Below, one piece after another: positions 8,172 to 16,070 of a stretch of 64,000 nucleotides of DNA. The first letter of the stretch is position 1. Each line of letters opens with the position of its first letter. The DNA comes from Streptomyces sp. 378 (GTDB taxonomy: Bacteria; Actinomycetota; Actinomycetes; Streptomycetales; Streptomycetaceae): the NCBI RefSeq assembly GCF_030124145.1, contig NZ_JASKMS010000010.1:1-64000 (forward strand). The letters run 5' to 3'. The notes below the pieces were generated by a model. That model saw nothing but the letters and a program-made list of their open reading frames with translations, was not told the DNA's origin and ran no database searches. The position numbers were made by a program, and so were the translations under genes.

Positions 8172-9314
8172 TCAGCGGGGTGTGGAAGCGCCTCCGTTCT
8201 GGAGTGGCGGTTGGTCTGCTCCTCCCGAGGAGCGAGAGGCTGTACGCCGGCCGCGAGCCGGGGTCGTCCGGCTCAGCGGTGGCGCGGTTGAGGCGCGGAT
8301 GATGAGGTCGATCGGTGGATCGCTCGTGGGCAAGGGATCTGCGCTCGGGTTCTCGATGGCATGCACCAGGCGCTTGAGTCCCTCTTGTGCCACGGCGTCG
8401 AAGGGTTGTCGCACCGTGGTCAGGGGAGGGGTCACATAGGCGGCGACCGGAGTGTCGTCGAAGCCGACGACACTCACGTCTTCGGGTACGCGCCGTCCGG
8501 CCTCCGTCAGTGCGCGGATCAGGCCGATCGCCATGTCGTCGTTGGCGGCGAACACCGCTGTGACATCACCGTCCTCGGCCAGTTCGCGTCCCGCCCGGTA
8601 ACCGGACGCGGCCGACCAGTCGCCCTCGACGACCGGCGGCACGTCCCGGCCATGGGCGGTCAGGGCCGCTTGCCATCCCTCGAGGCGGTCCCGGGCGGCG
8701 TACCACCGCTGCGGACCGGCCAGATGATGGACTGTCACGTGGCCAAGATCCAGGAGGTGCTCGACGGCGGTGTGCGCCATCAGATCGGCACCGCCCCCTG
8801 CGGTCAGCGCCTGGGGTGAGGTGACAGGGAGTGGCGCACCCAGGGCGAGAACCGGAACGTCGATGCGGAAGGAAGCGTCTCCTTCGGCACCTTCTTCGTC
8901 GATCGGTTCGGAGATGACGATGCCGTCCACGCCCTGATCAAGGAGTGAACTCACGGCACCGGTCACGCCCGCGGCGTCCCCTTCCACCGTGTTGACCACG
9001 CGCAGCGCGTATCCCGTGTCCCGGACGACCCGCTCGACACCCATGAGCAGTGAGGCAGGCCCGTACAAGGCGGTGCCCAGCGTCACCACACCGATGGAGC
9101 GAGTGCGTCCGGAGGCCAGTGCCCGGGCGGCGTTGTTGCGCCGATAACCGAGCTCTTCAGCGGCTTCCAGGACGCGTCGGCGCACGTCGGCGGAGACATA
9201 CTGCTCGTCGTTGAAGACCCGCGACACCGTCTTTTGTGAGACCCCCGCCAGACGAGCCACGTCCACGCTGCGCGGAGCCGCGGTGTTGCTGCTCCGCGCT
9301 GTTCCTCGCGACAT
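8172..9314 (-). CDS. LacI-family transcriptional regulator
   Basis: Sugar-responsive DNA-binding repressor, 380 residues. The N-terminal helix-turn-helix reads VDVARLAGVSQKTVSRVFND (residues 17-36), followed by a hinge helix (NNAARALASGRTRSIGVV) and a periplasmic-binding-protein-like effector domain. The start at 9314 is chosen because GGGAG lies five bases upstream, the same context as the next gene; a possible ATG at 9380 lies inside the promoter/operator. It is transcribed in the same direction as the ABC transporter and glycosidase genes and is their likely regulator. The inducer is presumably a galactose- or arabinose-containing oligosaccharide. Confidence 0.93.
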   Translation of the reverse strand: MSRGTARSSNTAAPRSVDVARLAGVSQKTVSRVFNDEQYVSADVRRRVLEAAEELGYRRNNAARALASGRTRSIGVVTLGTALYGPASLLMGVERVVRDTGYALRVVNTVEGDAAGVTGAVSSLLDQGVDGIVISEPIDEEGAEGDASFRIDVPVLALGAPLPVTSPQALTAGGGADLMAHTAVEHLLDLGHVTVHHLAGPQRWYAARDRLEGWQAALTAHGRDVPPVVEGDWSAASGYRAGRELAEDGDVTAVFAANDDMAIGLIRALTEAGRRVPEDVSVVGFDDTPVAAYVTPPLTTVRQPFDAVAQEGLKRLVHAIENPSADPLPTSDPPIDLIIRASTAPPLSRTTPARGRRTASRSSGGADQPPLQNGGASTPR

Positions 9315-9365
9315 GGTGTCTCCCGCCGGATGTGCGAACCACATGATGCCAGAGTCGCCTGTGAC

Positions 9366-9422
9366 TGACTGCGTAGTCATGTCTACGCGGTCATGTCTAC
9401 GCAGTCATAGGGCTGTAGTCAA
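9366..9422 (-). promoter_or_regulatory. promoter and operator of the LacI-type regulator
   Basis: On the minus strand a -35 box TTGACT (9417-9422) is separated by 17 bases from a -10 box TAGACA (9394-9399). Overlapping it is a tandem 14-base repeat TCATGTCTACGC(G/A)G at 9377-9390 and 9391-9404. The block is also symmetric: TGACTGCGTAG (9366-9376) and CTACGCAGTCA (9397-9407) are perfect inverted copies, and GCGTAGTCATGTCTACGC (9371-9388) is an 18-base palindrome with one mismatched pair. The arrangement fits autorepression by the LacI-type protein. Confidence 0.75.
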
Positions 9423-9837
9423 GGGTTCGGAACGCATCCGTGACCAAGCTCGGGGCGGGCGCAGCGCGCGTGAACTCCGTGAGCGCGAGCCCGCGCGGCC
9501 GTGGCCAACTCGGTCAGGGTTGGTCGTGTTCCAGAGGGTTCGTCCTCCACAGCCGCCAACGGGTCGTCGTGTTCCTGTGTCCTCTTCACGCGCCGGTCCT
9601 GTCCCGGTATGTCGAGCGGGAGCCTCTGGCATTGCCGGCCACCTGGCGACCATCGTCGGCGGGGGCGCCGTGTGCCTGCTGCTCCCCGTAGGGATCGACT
9701 GGTGGCTGCCGGCCATGGCCCAAGTCCGGCACGGATGCGGACGGCGGATCCGGTAGTCCCGGGAGCGGCCTGGAAGCCGAGGGCCCTGCCCTGGGCTTGG
9801 CCAGCGCCGGGGCCACGGCCGAACGCTCCCGCTGAGG
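9423..9837. other. gene-free stretch upstream of the regulator
   Basis: No gene can be supported here. Codon usage in all frames is mixed and no frame shows a recognisable domain. One minus-strand frame contains a hydrophilic stretch (TQEHDDPLAAVEDEPSG) that might be a fossil of a coding region. The stretch borders decayed mobile DNA and is probably remnant sequence. Confidence 0.35.
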
Positions 9838-9985
9838 AGCGGACCCTCGACCTCGTCGGCGATCTGATACGCCGCGAGCGCAACCGGCTGGGGACTTGCC
9901 GGCGCAAGGTCCCCGCGGGCACCCAGGGGTTGATCGTGCTCGCCGTTCTCCGCCATGACCAGCGGCCTTCTCGTTGTCCAGGCGG
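9838..9985 (+). pseudogene. IS5-family transposase, N-terminal fragment
   Basis: The frame beginning EERTLDLVGDLIRRERN and continuing GLIVLAVLRHDQR resembles the helical N-terminus of Streptomyces IS5-like transposases, in which a phrase like ALVVLAVLRHDQRL precedes the helix-turn-helix. The similarity stops soon after HDQR, there is no start codon in place, and the catalytic domain is missing. A C-terminal fragment of the same family lies at 10682-10954 on the same strand, with unrelated DNA between them. I infer a broken copy. Confidence 0.45.
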
Positions 9986-10106
9986 CCGGAGGTCTTCGTC
10001 GTGCTCGGTTCCGTTCTTCGCAGCGGGTACCGCAGATGGCGTGATAGCTGACTGCACCTTCGAATGGGGGCAGTTGGTCGGCGCGCGACAGCCAGAACCG
10101 CCCTGG

Positions 10107-10690
10107 TTACGTTCGCGGTCGCTCTGTGGCATGGGCTGCGGTGGACCCGAACGCGACATCCTCGGTGCCCCAGACGTACAACGTGGGAACCTGGATCTTC
10201 CCGACTGCGGCGTCGGGCCGGTCAGCGCGGTAGTAGTTGAGGGCGGCGCTCAGTGCACCCGGTTCGGACAGACGCCGTACGTATTCATCGACGTGCCGGT
10301 CGGGAACCTTGCCTTGGTAGAGGGAACGCAGTAGCGCGGCGTCGTCCGCCAGGAAGCGGGCCTCTGTGTCGGGGCTCCGCCAGTCCTGCTGGTACTGGGA
10401 GCGACGGCGCTGGTCGTCGTCGGTGCGATGTGCCTCGCCCAACGCACTGGGGTGCGGCGTCGACACAGCGGTGAGCGTGCGCAGTCGCTCGGCGTGCCGG
10501 GCCGCGGTCCACCAGACGATGGCACCGCCCCAGTCGTGCCCGACGAGGTCGAAGCGATCCCAGCCGAGCGCGTCGGCCACCGCCGACACGTCCCCGACCA
10601 GCTCACTCACCCCGTACACGTCGGCATGCGGTGGGCGCACGCCGGACGAGTATCCACGGGTGTCGGGCGCGACCGCGCGCAAACCGGATC
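10107..10690 (-). pseudogene. alpha/beta hydrolase (epoxide hydrolase-like), truncated at both ends
   Basis: The frame reads AVAPDTRGYS, then DLVGHDWGGAIVWWTAARH (nucleophile aspartate in GHDWGG) and ends near TLYVWGTEDVAFGSTAAHATE. This is the core of an epoxide hydrolase or haloalkane dehalogenase-like fold. The N-terminal strand with the HG-P oxyanion motif is replaced by antisense transposase DNA at about 10685. The C-terminus stops before the catalytic histidine that should follow the GTED strand. Both catalytic ends are lost, so it should be inactive. Confidence 0.75.
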
Positions 10691-10954
10691 TGCGAACGCC
10701 AGGGCGTCCCGATCTTGGCCGACCGCGCCTACGTGGGCGCCGGCCCATGGGGGACGACACCCCTCCGACGCCCACCAGACCGTGGCCTCTCGCCCACTCA
10801 GCAAACCGTCAACCGCGCACTATCCGCGGCACGGGCACCGCTCGAACGCGGCGTGGCACGGCTCAAATCTTGGTGGATCTTCCGTCACGCCCGCTGCAGC
10901 CCGACCTGCATGACGTCAATCGCCAAAGCCGTCCTCACGCTTGAGCGGCACCGC
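10682..10954 (+). pseudogene. IS5-family transposase, C-terminal fragment
   Basis: About 90 codons encode the last part of an IS5-like DDE transposase: ILADRAYVGAGPW contains the second catalytic aspartate region, and ERGVARLKSWWIF holds the catalytic glutamate, followed by CSPTCMTSIAKAVLTLE. There is no start and no stop in the right place; the frame runs on without similarity. It abuts the hydrolase fragment on the opposite strand. Together with 9838-9985 it looks like one transposase split by rearrangement. Confidence 0.8.
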
Positions 10955-11342
10955 TGTACCGGCGGGCGACTCAGTCGAGAAGCAAGGCGACTGCGCCGCT
11001 GCCCGGTGCGGCGCGGCGCACTCCGTTCGGTCGGTCGGTGCGGCGGAGAGATGGAACTCCAGCGGTCCGATCGTGTTGGTGTGGGAGGGCCAACACCCAC
11101 CTGGCGGGAGGGGAACCTGCGCCGCACTACCTGACCGTCACGCTTTCACGCCACTGGGTGCCTGACAACGGCAGCCGGGTGGTCAGGTACGGGTGCAGAG
11201 GTGGCGCATGGTCGGACTCCTGTGTGAGCCTCGCCCTGTGTACCGTCGTAGCAGGCCGCGAGGTCTGGACCGACGAGCGGAATAGGGCGATGGCACTGTC
11301 CTCGCTCCTGCTGGGCGAGGCTGACCGGAAGGCACACTGAAC
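10955..11342. other. gene-free stretch with hairpin, upstream of methyltransferase
   Basis: No gene is supported. It contains an inverted repeat GTGTTGG (11073-11079) / CCAACAC (11090-11096), a possible IS end or terminator, and should contain the promoter of the methyltransferase at 11343. I see no clear -35/-10 pair. Confidence 0.35.
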
Positions 11343-11969
11343 ATGACCGGGCAAAGCGACCGTTGGGCGGAACTGACCGGCGGACAAGCCGGAGAGGAGT
11401 ACGCTCAGCGTTTCGCGCGGCTCGCCGAATCGGGCCAAGACATCCACGGCGAGGCCGCCTTCTGTGCCGCGCTGCTGAAGCCGGCCGCCCGGATACTCGA
11501 CGCTGGCTGCGGCACTGGCCGGATCGCGATCCGGCTCGCCGAGCTGGGCCACTACTGCACCGGCGTGGATGTTGACCCCTCGATGCTCGCTGTTGCCCGC
11601 CGCGACGCGCCCACGCAGGAGTGGCTCCTCGGCGACCTGGCCCGTCTGGATGACCTCGGCTTGAATCCGGGTTTCGACCTGGCGCTGGCCGCCGGAAACG
11701 TCATCCCTCTGCTGGCCCCCGGCACCGAACCAGCTGTCGTCCGGCAGCTGGCCGCCGCACTGCGCCCCGGCGGTCTGCTGGTCACGGGCATGGGACTGGA
11801 CGCGGCACACCTGCCGCTGCCCGAACCATCGGTGACCCTTGCAGAGTTCGACCACTGGTGCGCCCAGTCCGGACTGACCCTGCGGCAGCGCTACGCCACC
11901 TGGAGCGGCGACCCCTACTACCAAGGCTGCGGCTATGCCGTCAGCGTGCACTCCCGCCCCACCACGTGA
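11343..11969 (+). CDS. class I SAM-dependent methyltransferase
   Basis: Small cytoplasmic methyltransferase of 208 residues, substrate unknown. Motif I is ILDAGCGTGR (residues 51-60). The acidic end of strand 2 is TGVDVDPSML, motif II/III is around WLLGDLARLD, and the post-motif region is ALRPGGLLVTGMG. The start at 11343 has a GGAAGG ten bases upstream. The gene stands alone between two blocks of decayed mobile DNA and may be cargo or a surviving core gene. Confidence 0.85.
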   Translation: MTGQSDRWAELTGGQAGEEYAQRFARLAESGQDIHGEAAFCAALLKPAARILDAGCGTGRIAIRLAELGHYCTGVDVDPSMLAVARRDAPTQEWLLGDLARLDDLGLNPGFDLALAAGNVIPLLAPGTEPAVVRQLAAALRPGGLLVTGMGLDAAHLPLPEPSVTLAEFDHWCAQSGLTLRQRYATWSGDPYYQGCGYAVSVHSRPTT

Positions 11970-12512
11970 GTCCTTGCCCATCCGCGACGATGTCGCCTGG
12001 CCGACGATCGCCGACCATCTCGGCGCACGACGGTGTCTGCCCCGGGCACGTGCCCGCGTGCCCCCACACCTTGATCCTCTGCCACGGGACGGGACACCAT
12101 CCCAGGCGGCGGAGAAGTGCGCTCTCGGCGTGCCCGCGGGCGGAGCAGTGGCCCGCCTTGAGAAGTCCGAGCTGGGCGGCCGTGACGCTCATTTGACGCT
12201 CGTTCTGATGGGGTGTCAGGTGTTTCTCGATGCAGGTAGGGGGCTGTCTGTCGCGGCACCAGCAGTGGAGAGATCCCTTCTTGAAGTCCTCTGCCTTGCG
12301 CCCCTCGGCCCGTGGTTCTGTGACCAAATGGGCCTTTTCTCTGCGAAGACACCCAAGCACAGTCACGCACGCGCCCACCACTGACGCTAGCCTCGGGCTT
12401 TCACGAGGTGGGGTGTCCGAGGCTTGATCAAATAGGCGGAGAGTTCCCCTGACCTGCAACGATGGGACTTGTCTAGGGTCCTGTTGGCTGCACGGAAAGA
12501 AGCACTCTCCAG
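11970..12512. other. gene-free stretch upstream of IS1380 remnant
   Basis: No coding region can be supported. A perfect 14-base palindrome CGGGCACGTGCCCG lies at 12043-12056. A minus-strand frame over about 11980-12100 reads VPWQRIKVWGHAGTCPGQTP and could be a gene relic. The last 80 bases should hold the left inverted repeat of the IS1380 element; I cannot pair it because the right end is missing. Confidence 0.35.
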
Positions 12513-13445
12513 GTGAAGAAGCGTATCGGGTCGTACCCGCGTGTCCGCATCGAGGGCGGCGGCCGGGCGGTGGTCTCGCAGGCCGGGAGCGTGCTGCTGG
12601 TCGAGACCGTCCGCAAGACCGGGCTGGACGAGGCGATATCAGCGGCGCTGACGCCGTGGCGGAAGGCTCGGGCGGTGCACGATCCGGGCAAGATCCTGCT
12701 GGACGTTGCCCTGGCGGTCGCGTTGGGCGGGGACTGTCTCTCGGATGTCGGCATGCTGCGGGCCGAGCCGGCCGTGTGCGGGCCGGTGGCCTCCGACCCG
12801 ACGGTCTCCCGCTTCATCGACACCCTCGCAGCCTCCGGGGAGAAAGTCCTGCGGGCCATCCGTGCCGCGCGGGCTGAAGTCCGCCAACATGTCTGGCGGT
12901 TGGCCGACCGGACAGCGCCTGATGCGGGCGGGACGGTGACCGTGGACCTCGACGGGGTGCTGGTGATCGCGCACTCGGCCAAGGAGGACGCCACACCCAC
13001 GTGGAAGCGAACCTACGGCCACCACCCTCTGATGGGGTTCGTCGACCACGGACCGGGCGGCACGGGTGAACCGGTCGGGGCCCTGCTCAGACCAGGCAAC
13101 GCGGGATCGAACACAGCCACAGACCGCATCACCGCCGCCCAACTGGCCTTGGCCCAGCTATCGAAGAAGTACAGGCGCGGGCGCCGGACCCTGATCCGCA
13201 CCGACTCCGCGGGCGGCACCCACGACTTCGTCGCCTGGCTCGCCCAGCGGGGACGGTGGCTGTCCTACTCGGTCGGCATGGTGATCACCGAGGTGACCCA
13301 CCAGCATGTGCTGATGGTTCCGGCATCGGCCTGGACGGCGGCCGTCGAGACGGACGGCGCGATCCGCGACGGCGCCTGGGTCGCCGAACTCACCGGCGAC
13401 GTCCTGGACGGCTGGCCCAAGGGCATGCGGCTGATCTGCGCCACA
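12513..13445 (+). pseudogene. IS1380-family transposase, truncated
   Basis: A GTG start at 12513 opens a frame with about 310 residues of an IS1380 transposase: RIGSYPRVRIEGGG at the N-terminus, VTVDLDGVLVIAHS (a catalytic-Asp region), TYGHHPLMGFVDH, and LIRTDSAGGTHDFVAWL. Family members are about 450-470 residues. Here similarity ends near GWPKGMRLIC at about 13445, where the DNA switches to integrase sequence in another frame. The open frame runs on meaninglessly to 14234. The catalytic C-terminus is gone. Confidence 0.88.
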
Positions 13446-13454
13446 AGAGCGACG

Positions 13455-14178
13455 CGGGGCTTGGCCGTTGGAGAGGGCGCTGCGAGTCCGCGACGTGATC
13501 AGCCCGCGAAACCGGATAGCCGTCGTAGTCGGTCTGGGGTGCGGACTCCGCCAGGGCGAGGTGTTCGGGCTGAGCCCGGAGGACATCGACTACGTGCGAG
13601 GCGTCCTCCACGTCCGCCGCCAAATCCAGGCGATCAGAGGAAGGCTGTACTTCACCCTGCCGAAGGGAGCCAAGACCCGTACGGTCGACATGCCCTCCTC
13701 GGTGGCCGAGGAGTTGAAGCGCCATGTCGACGCGTTCCCGCCAGTGGAGGTGGAGCTTCCGTGGGGGAAGCCGGAGGGGCAGGGGAGGAAGTTCTCCCTG
13801 CTGCTCACCACACGACTCGGCAACGCTGTCGCGGTGAACACGTGGAACACCTATACGTGGAAGCCCGCGTTGGCCGAGGCCGGCATCATCCCGCCGCGCG
13901 CCAAGGGAGCGAAACCGTGGCAGTGGGCGGCGGCCCCGAAGGACGGCTTCCACGTGCTGCGGCACACCTATGCCTCGATCATGCTGGAGGCCGGAGAGTC
14001 CGTCGTGACCTTGGCGCGGTGGCTCGGGCACTCCTCGCCCGCGATCACCCTCGGTTACTATGCTCACTTCATGCCGGAGGCCGGAAGCAAGGGGCGCACT
14101 GCCATCGACGGACTGCTGGGGAAGCAGGGAGAACCGCATGCCATTCGAAACTCCCCAGATTCTCCCCAGGGCCGTTGA
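13455..14178 (+). pseudogene. tyrosine-type integrase, C-terminal half
   Basis: Catalytic domain of a phage or integrative-element tyrosine recombinase. The first catalytic Arg is in GLGCGLRQGEVFGL, the HxxR box is HVLRHTYAS, and the LGH box and nucleophile tyrosine are in LGHSSPAITLGYYAHF. About 235 codons remain of a family size near 390; the SAM-like DNA-binding N-terminus is replaced by the IS1380 fragment. It ends only 77 bases before the conserved HipA-like gene, so an attachment site may have been near here. I see no tRNA gene. Confidence 0.88.
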
Positions 14179-14255
14179 CGGGCGATTCCCGCTGCTGCCG
14201 CCTCTCCGAAGCTTGTCGTGGATTGCAAGGCTGAAGAGACGGGTGGCCCAGGAGA

Positions 14256-15011
14256 ATGTTGAAAGAGGTCACCGCGACCCGCTACATCACGCCCCTGCGC
14301 GAGGGCGGTTCGCTGCCGGGACTCGTCGAGGCCGACGACCTCGGGACCTACGTCCTGAAGTTCACCGGCGCGGGACAGGGCCGCAAGACACTCGTCGCCG
14401 AAGTGGTCTGCGGGGAACTCGCCCGCCGACTGGGGCTGCGCATGCCGCGCCTGGTCACGGTCCAGCTCGACGCGGAGCTGGGGCTCGGTGAACCCGACGA
14501 GCAGGTGCAGAGCCTGCTCCGCTCCAGCGGCGGCACCAACCTCGGCATGGACTTCCTCTCCGGCGCGCTCGGCTTCGACCCGCTCGCCTTCCCGGTGGAC
14601 GCGGAGGAGGCCGGACGGGTGGTCTGGTTCGACGCGCTGATCAACAACGTCGACCGGTCCTGGCGCAACCCCAACCTCCTGAGGTGGCGGGGCGAGTTGT
14701 GGCTCGTCGACCACGGCGCGACGATGATCTGGCACCACAACTGGCCCGGTGTGGAGGCCTCCGCCGCCCGCCCGTACGACGCCTCCGACCACGCGCTCGC
14801 GCCCTTCGCGCCCGACGTCGCCTCTGCCGCCGCCGCGTTGGCGCCCCTGGTCACCGAGGAACTGCTCGCCGAGGTGACCGCGCAGATCCCGGACGCCTGG
14901 CTCACGGACGAACCGGGTTTCGCCACTCCGGACGACCTGAGGCAGGCCTACGCGCGACCGCTGCTCGCCCGGGCCGCCGTCATCCACGACCGCATCCAGG
15001 GGCTCATGTGA
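14256..15011 (+). CDS. HipA-like kinase family protein
   Basis: A 251-residue cytoplasmic protein of the compact HipA-like kinase family. Its N-terminal lobe contains DLGTYVLKFTGAGQGRKTL. The catalytic region is near DALINNVDRSWRNPN (catalytic Asp and metal-binding Asn), followed by the DFG-like LWLVDHGATM. It lacks a HipB partner, so a toxin role is not implied. The start has AGGAG almost touching the ATG, which is tight. The DUF3037 gene overlaps it by four bases, a pair seen together in many Streptomyces. The target is unknown. Confidence 0.85.
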   Translation: MLKEVTATRYITPLREGGSLPGLVEADDLGTYVLKFTGAGQGRKTLVAEVVCGELARRLGLRMPRLVTVQLDAELGLGEPDEQVQSLLRSSGGTNLGMDFLSGALGFDPLAFPVDAEEAGRVVWFDALINNVDRSWRNPNLLRWRGELWLVDHGATMIWHHNWPGVEASAARPYDASDHALAPFAPDVASAAAALAPLVTEELLAEVTAQIPDAWLTDEPGFATPDDLRQAYARPLLARAAVIHDRIQGLM

Positions 15012-15421
15012 ACGACCGGCACATCATCAGGGGCGGCCCCCGGGACCGCCACGTCTACGAGTACGCCGTCCTGCGCGTCGTCCCGCGCGTCGAACGCGGC
15101 GAGTGCATCAACGCCGGGGTCCTCGTCTACTGCCGCGCCGAGGCCTACGTCGGTGCCCGCACCCACCTCGACGAGACCCGCCTGCTGGCCCTCGACCCCC
15201 GGGCCGACGTGGCCGGGGTCCGGGCCGCCCTGCGAGCCGTGGAAGGGCTGTGCGCGGGTGGGAGCGCGGCCGGCCAGGCGGCCTCCGACGACCCGGGCCG
15301 CCGCTTCCGCTGGCTCGTCGCCCCCCGCTCCACGATCGTCCAGCCCGGCCCCGTCCACACGGGCCTGACCACGGACCCTGCGGCGGAGCCCGAGCGTTTG
15401 CTGGATCTGCTGGTGCGGTGA
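15008..15421 (+). CDS. DUF3037 family protein
   Basis: Protein of 137 residues of unknown function. It shows the DUF3037 pattern: YEYAVLRVVPRVERGECINAGVLVYC near the N-terminus and RFRWLVAPRSTIVQPGPVHTG near the C-terminus. The GTG start at 15008 overlaps the stop of the HipA-like gene (GTGA), so the two are translated together. It probably acts with that kinase. Confidence 0.88.
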   Translation: MNDRHIIRGGPRDRHVYEYAVLRVVPRVERGECINAGVLVYCRAEAYVGARTHLDETRLLALDPRADVAGVRAALRAVEGLCAGGSAAGQAASDDPGRRFRWLVAPRSTIVQPGPVHTGLTTDPAAEPERLLDLLVR

Positions 15422-15465
15422 CGGGCACCCGGCCCGCCCGTAATCGCCGTCAGCGCCGGCGGCGT

Positions 15466-15839
15466 TCACGGGGAAACCGGCGGCGACCGCGGCCCCGCCG
15501 CGAAGGCCGGACCGATCCCGACGTCCCAGTCGCCCGGCCCCGAGGCCACCACGCCCCCGACTCCGCCTCGCACGCCCCTGGTCGCAGCGCCGGTCGGAGT
15601 CGCGGTGACGGGAGTGGAGGGACTGACCGGGGGACGGGCGGAAGGACCGGGCGGCGGGGTGGTGGGGAAGATGGCACCGGGGCGGGCCAACGCCTCCCAC
15701 GCGATGCCGTCGTCAGGGCCCTGATCCTCGTCGAGTCTGGCAGTCCCCAGGTCCTGTCGGGGCCTGAGTTGGGGTCGATCGGCGGCACGACCGCGGCGAT
15801 CGCGAACAGCGTGCCGATGGCACCGGGGCGACGGCGCAT
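15466..15839 (-). pseudogene. possible frameshifted small exported proline-rich protein
   Basis: On the minus strand an ATG at 15839 starts MRRRPGAIGTLFAIAAVVPP, which resembles a short signal sequence. After about 30 codons the next minus frame becomes more protein-like (LDEDQGPDDGIAWEALARPG, then a Pro/Ser/Thr-rich part and VGGVVASGPGDWDVGIGP) and stops at 15466. A single frameshift near 15740 would join the two. No homologue is known to me and this may be chance. Confidence 0.25.
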
Positions 15840-15992
15840 GGAACGCCTACCTTCCGGTCACGGGTGGCTCGCGCTCCGACGTCAGGGGCCGAGGGGCGTG
15901 GCGGCGCGCGAACCGTAGGCCGATCGGGTGTCCCGGAGGACGCCGCCGGGCAGGGTGGGGCCGGGTGATGGATCACATGCCGCCTGTGGCCG

Positions 15993-16053
15993 TTGACACC
16001 GCGTGCCAGGGCTTCTAGCGTCACCCTCACTGAAGGTACTAAGCGGTCGCTCA
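15993..16053 (+). promoter_or_regulatory. fabG promoter with candidate repressor site
   Basis: A strong vegetative-type promoter: -35 TTGACA (15993-15998), 17-base spacer, -10 TAGCGT (16016-16021). Just downstream of the expected start of transcription is TAAGCGGTCGCTCA (16040-16053), an inverted repeat with core AGCG-GT-CGCT, placed where a TetR-type repressor would block elongation. The regulator is not encoded next to it. The rest of 15422-15992 shows nothing firm apart from the possible frameshifted gene. Confidence 0.65.
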
Positions 16054-16070
16054 CCTGAGGAGTAGCAGTC

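Noticed and set aside
9315..9380. Longer LacI start at ATG 9380
   Set aside because: It lies within the promoter/operator and lacks a ribosome site; ATG 9314 has GGGAG at the right distance.
11127..11981. Minus-strand open frame of 284 codons opposite the methyltransferase
   Set aside because: It is a GC-rich shadow of the real plus-strand methyltransferase, whose motifs are intact.
12513..14234. A full-length 573-residue transposase
   Set aside because: Transposase similarity ends near 13445. The remainder is the antiparallel-frame shadow of an integrase fragment.
14179..14255. tRNA gene or attachment site beside the integrase fragment
   Set aside because: I looked for a tRNA acceptor/T-arm pattern and for direct repeats of the integrase end and found none; no tRNA or rRNA gene is visible in the window.
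14256..15421. HipA-DUF3037 pair considered as a toxin-antitoxin system
   Set aside because: There is no HipB-like DNA-binding partner, and DUF3037 lacks antitoxin features. The pair is a conserved core unit, so a toxin role is not supported.
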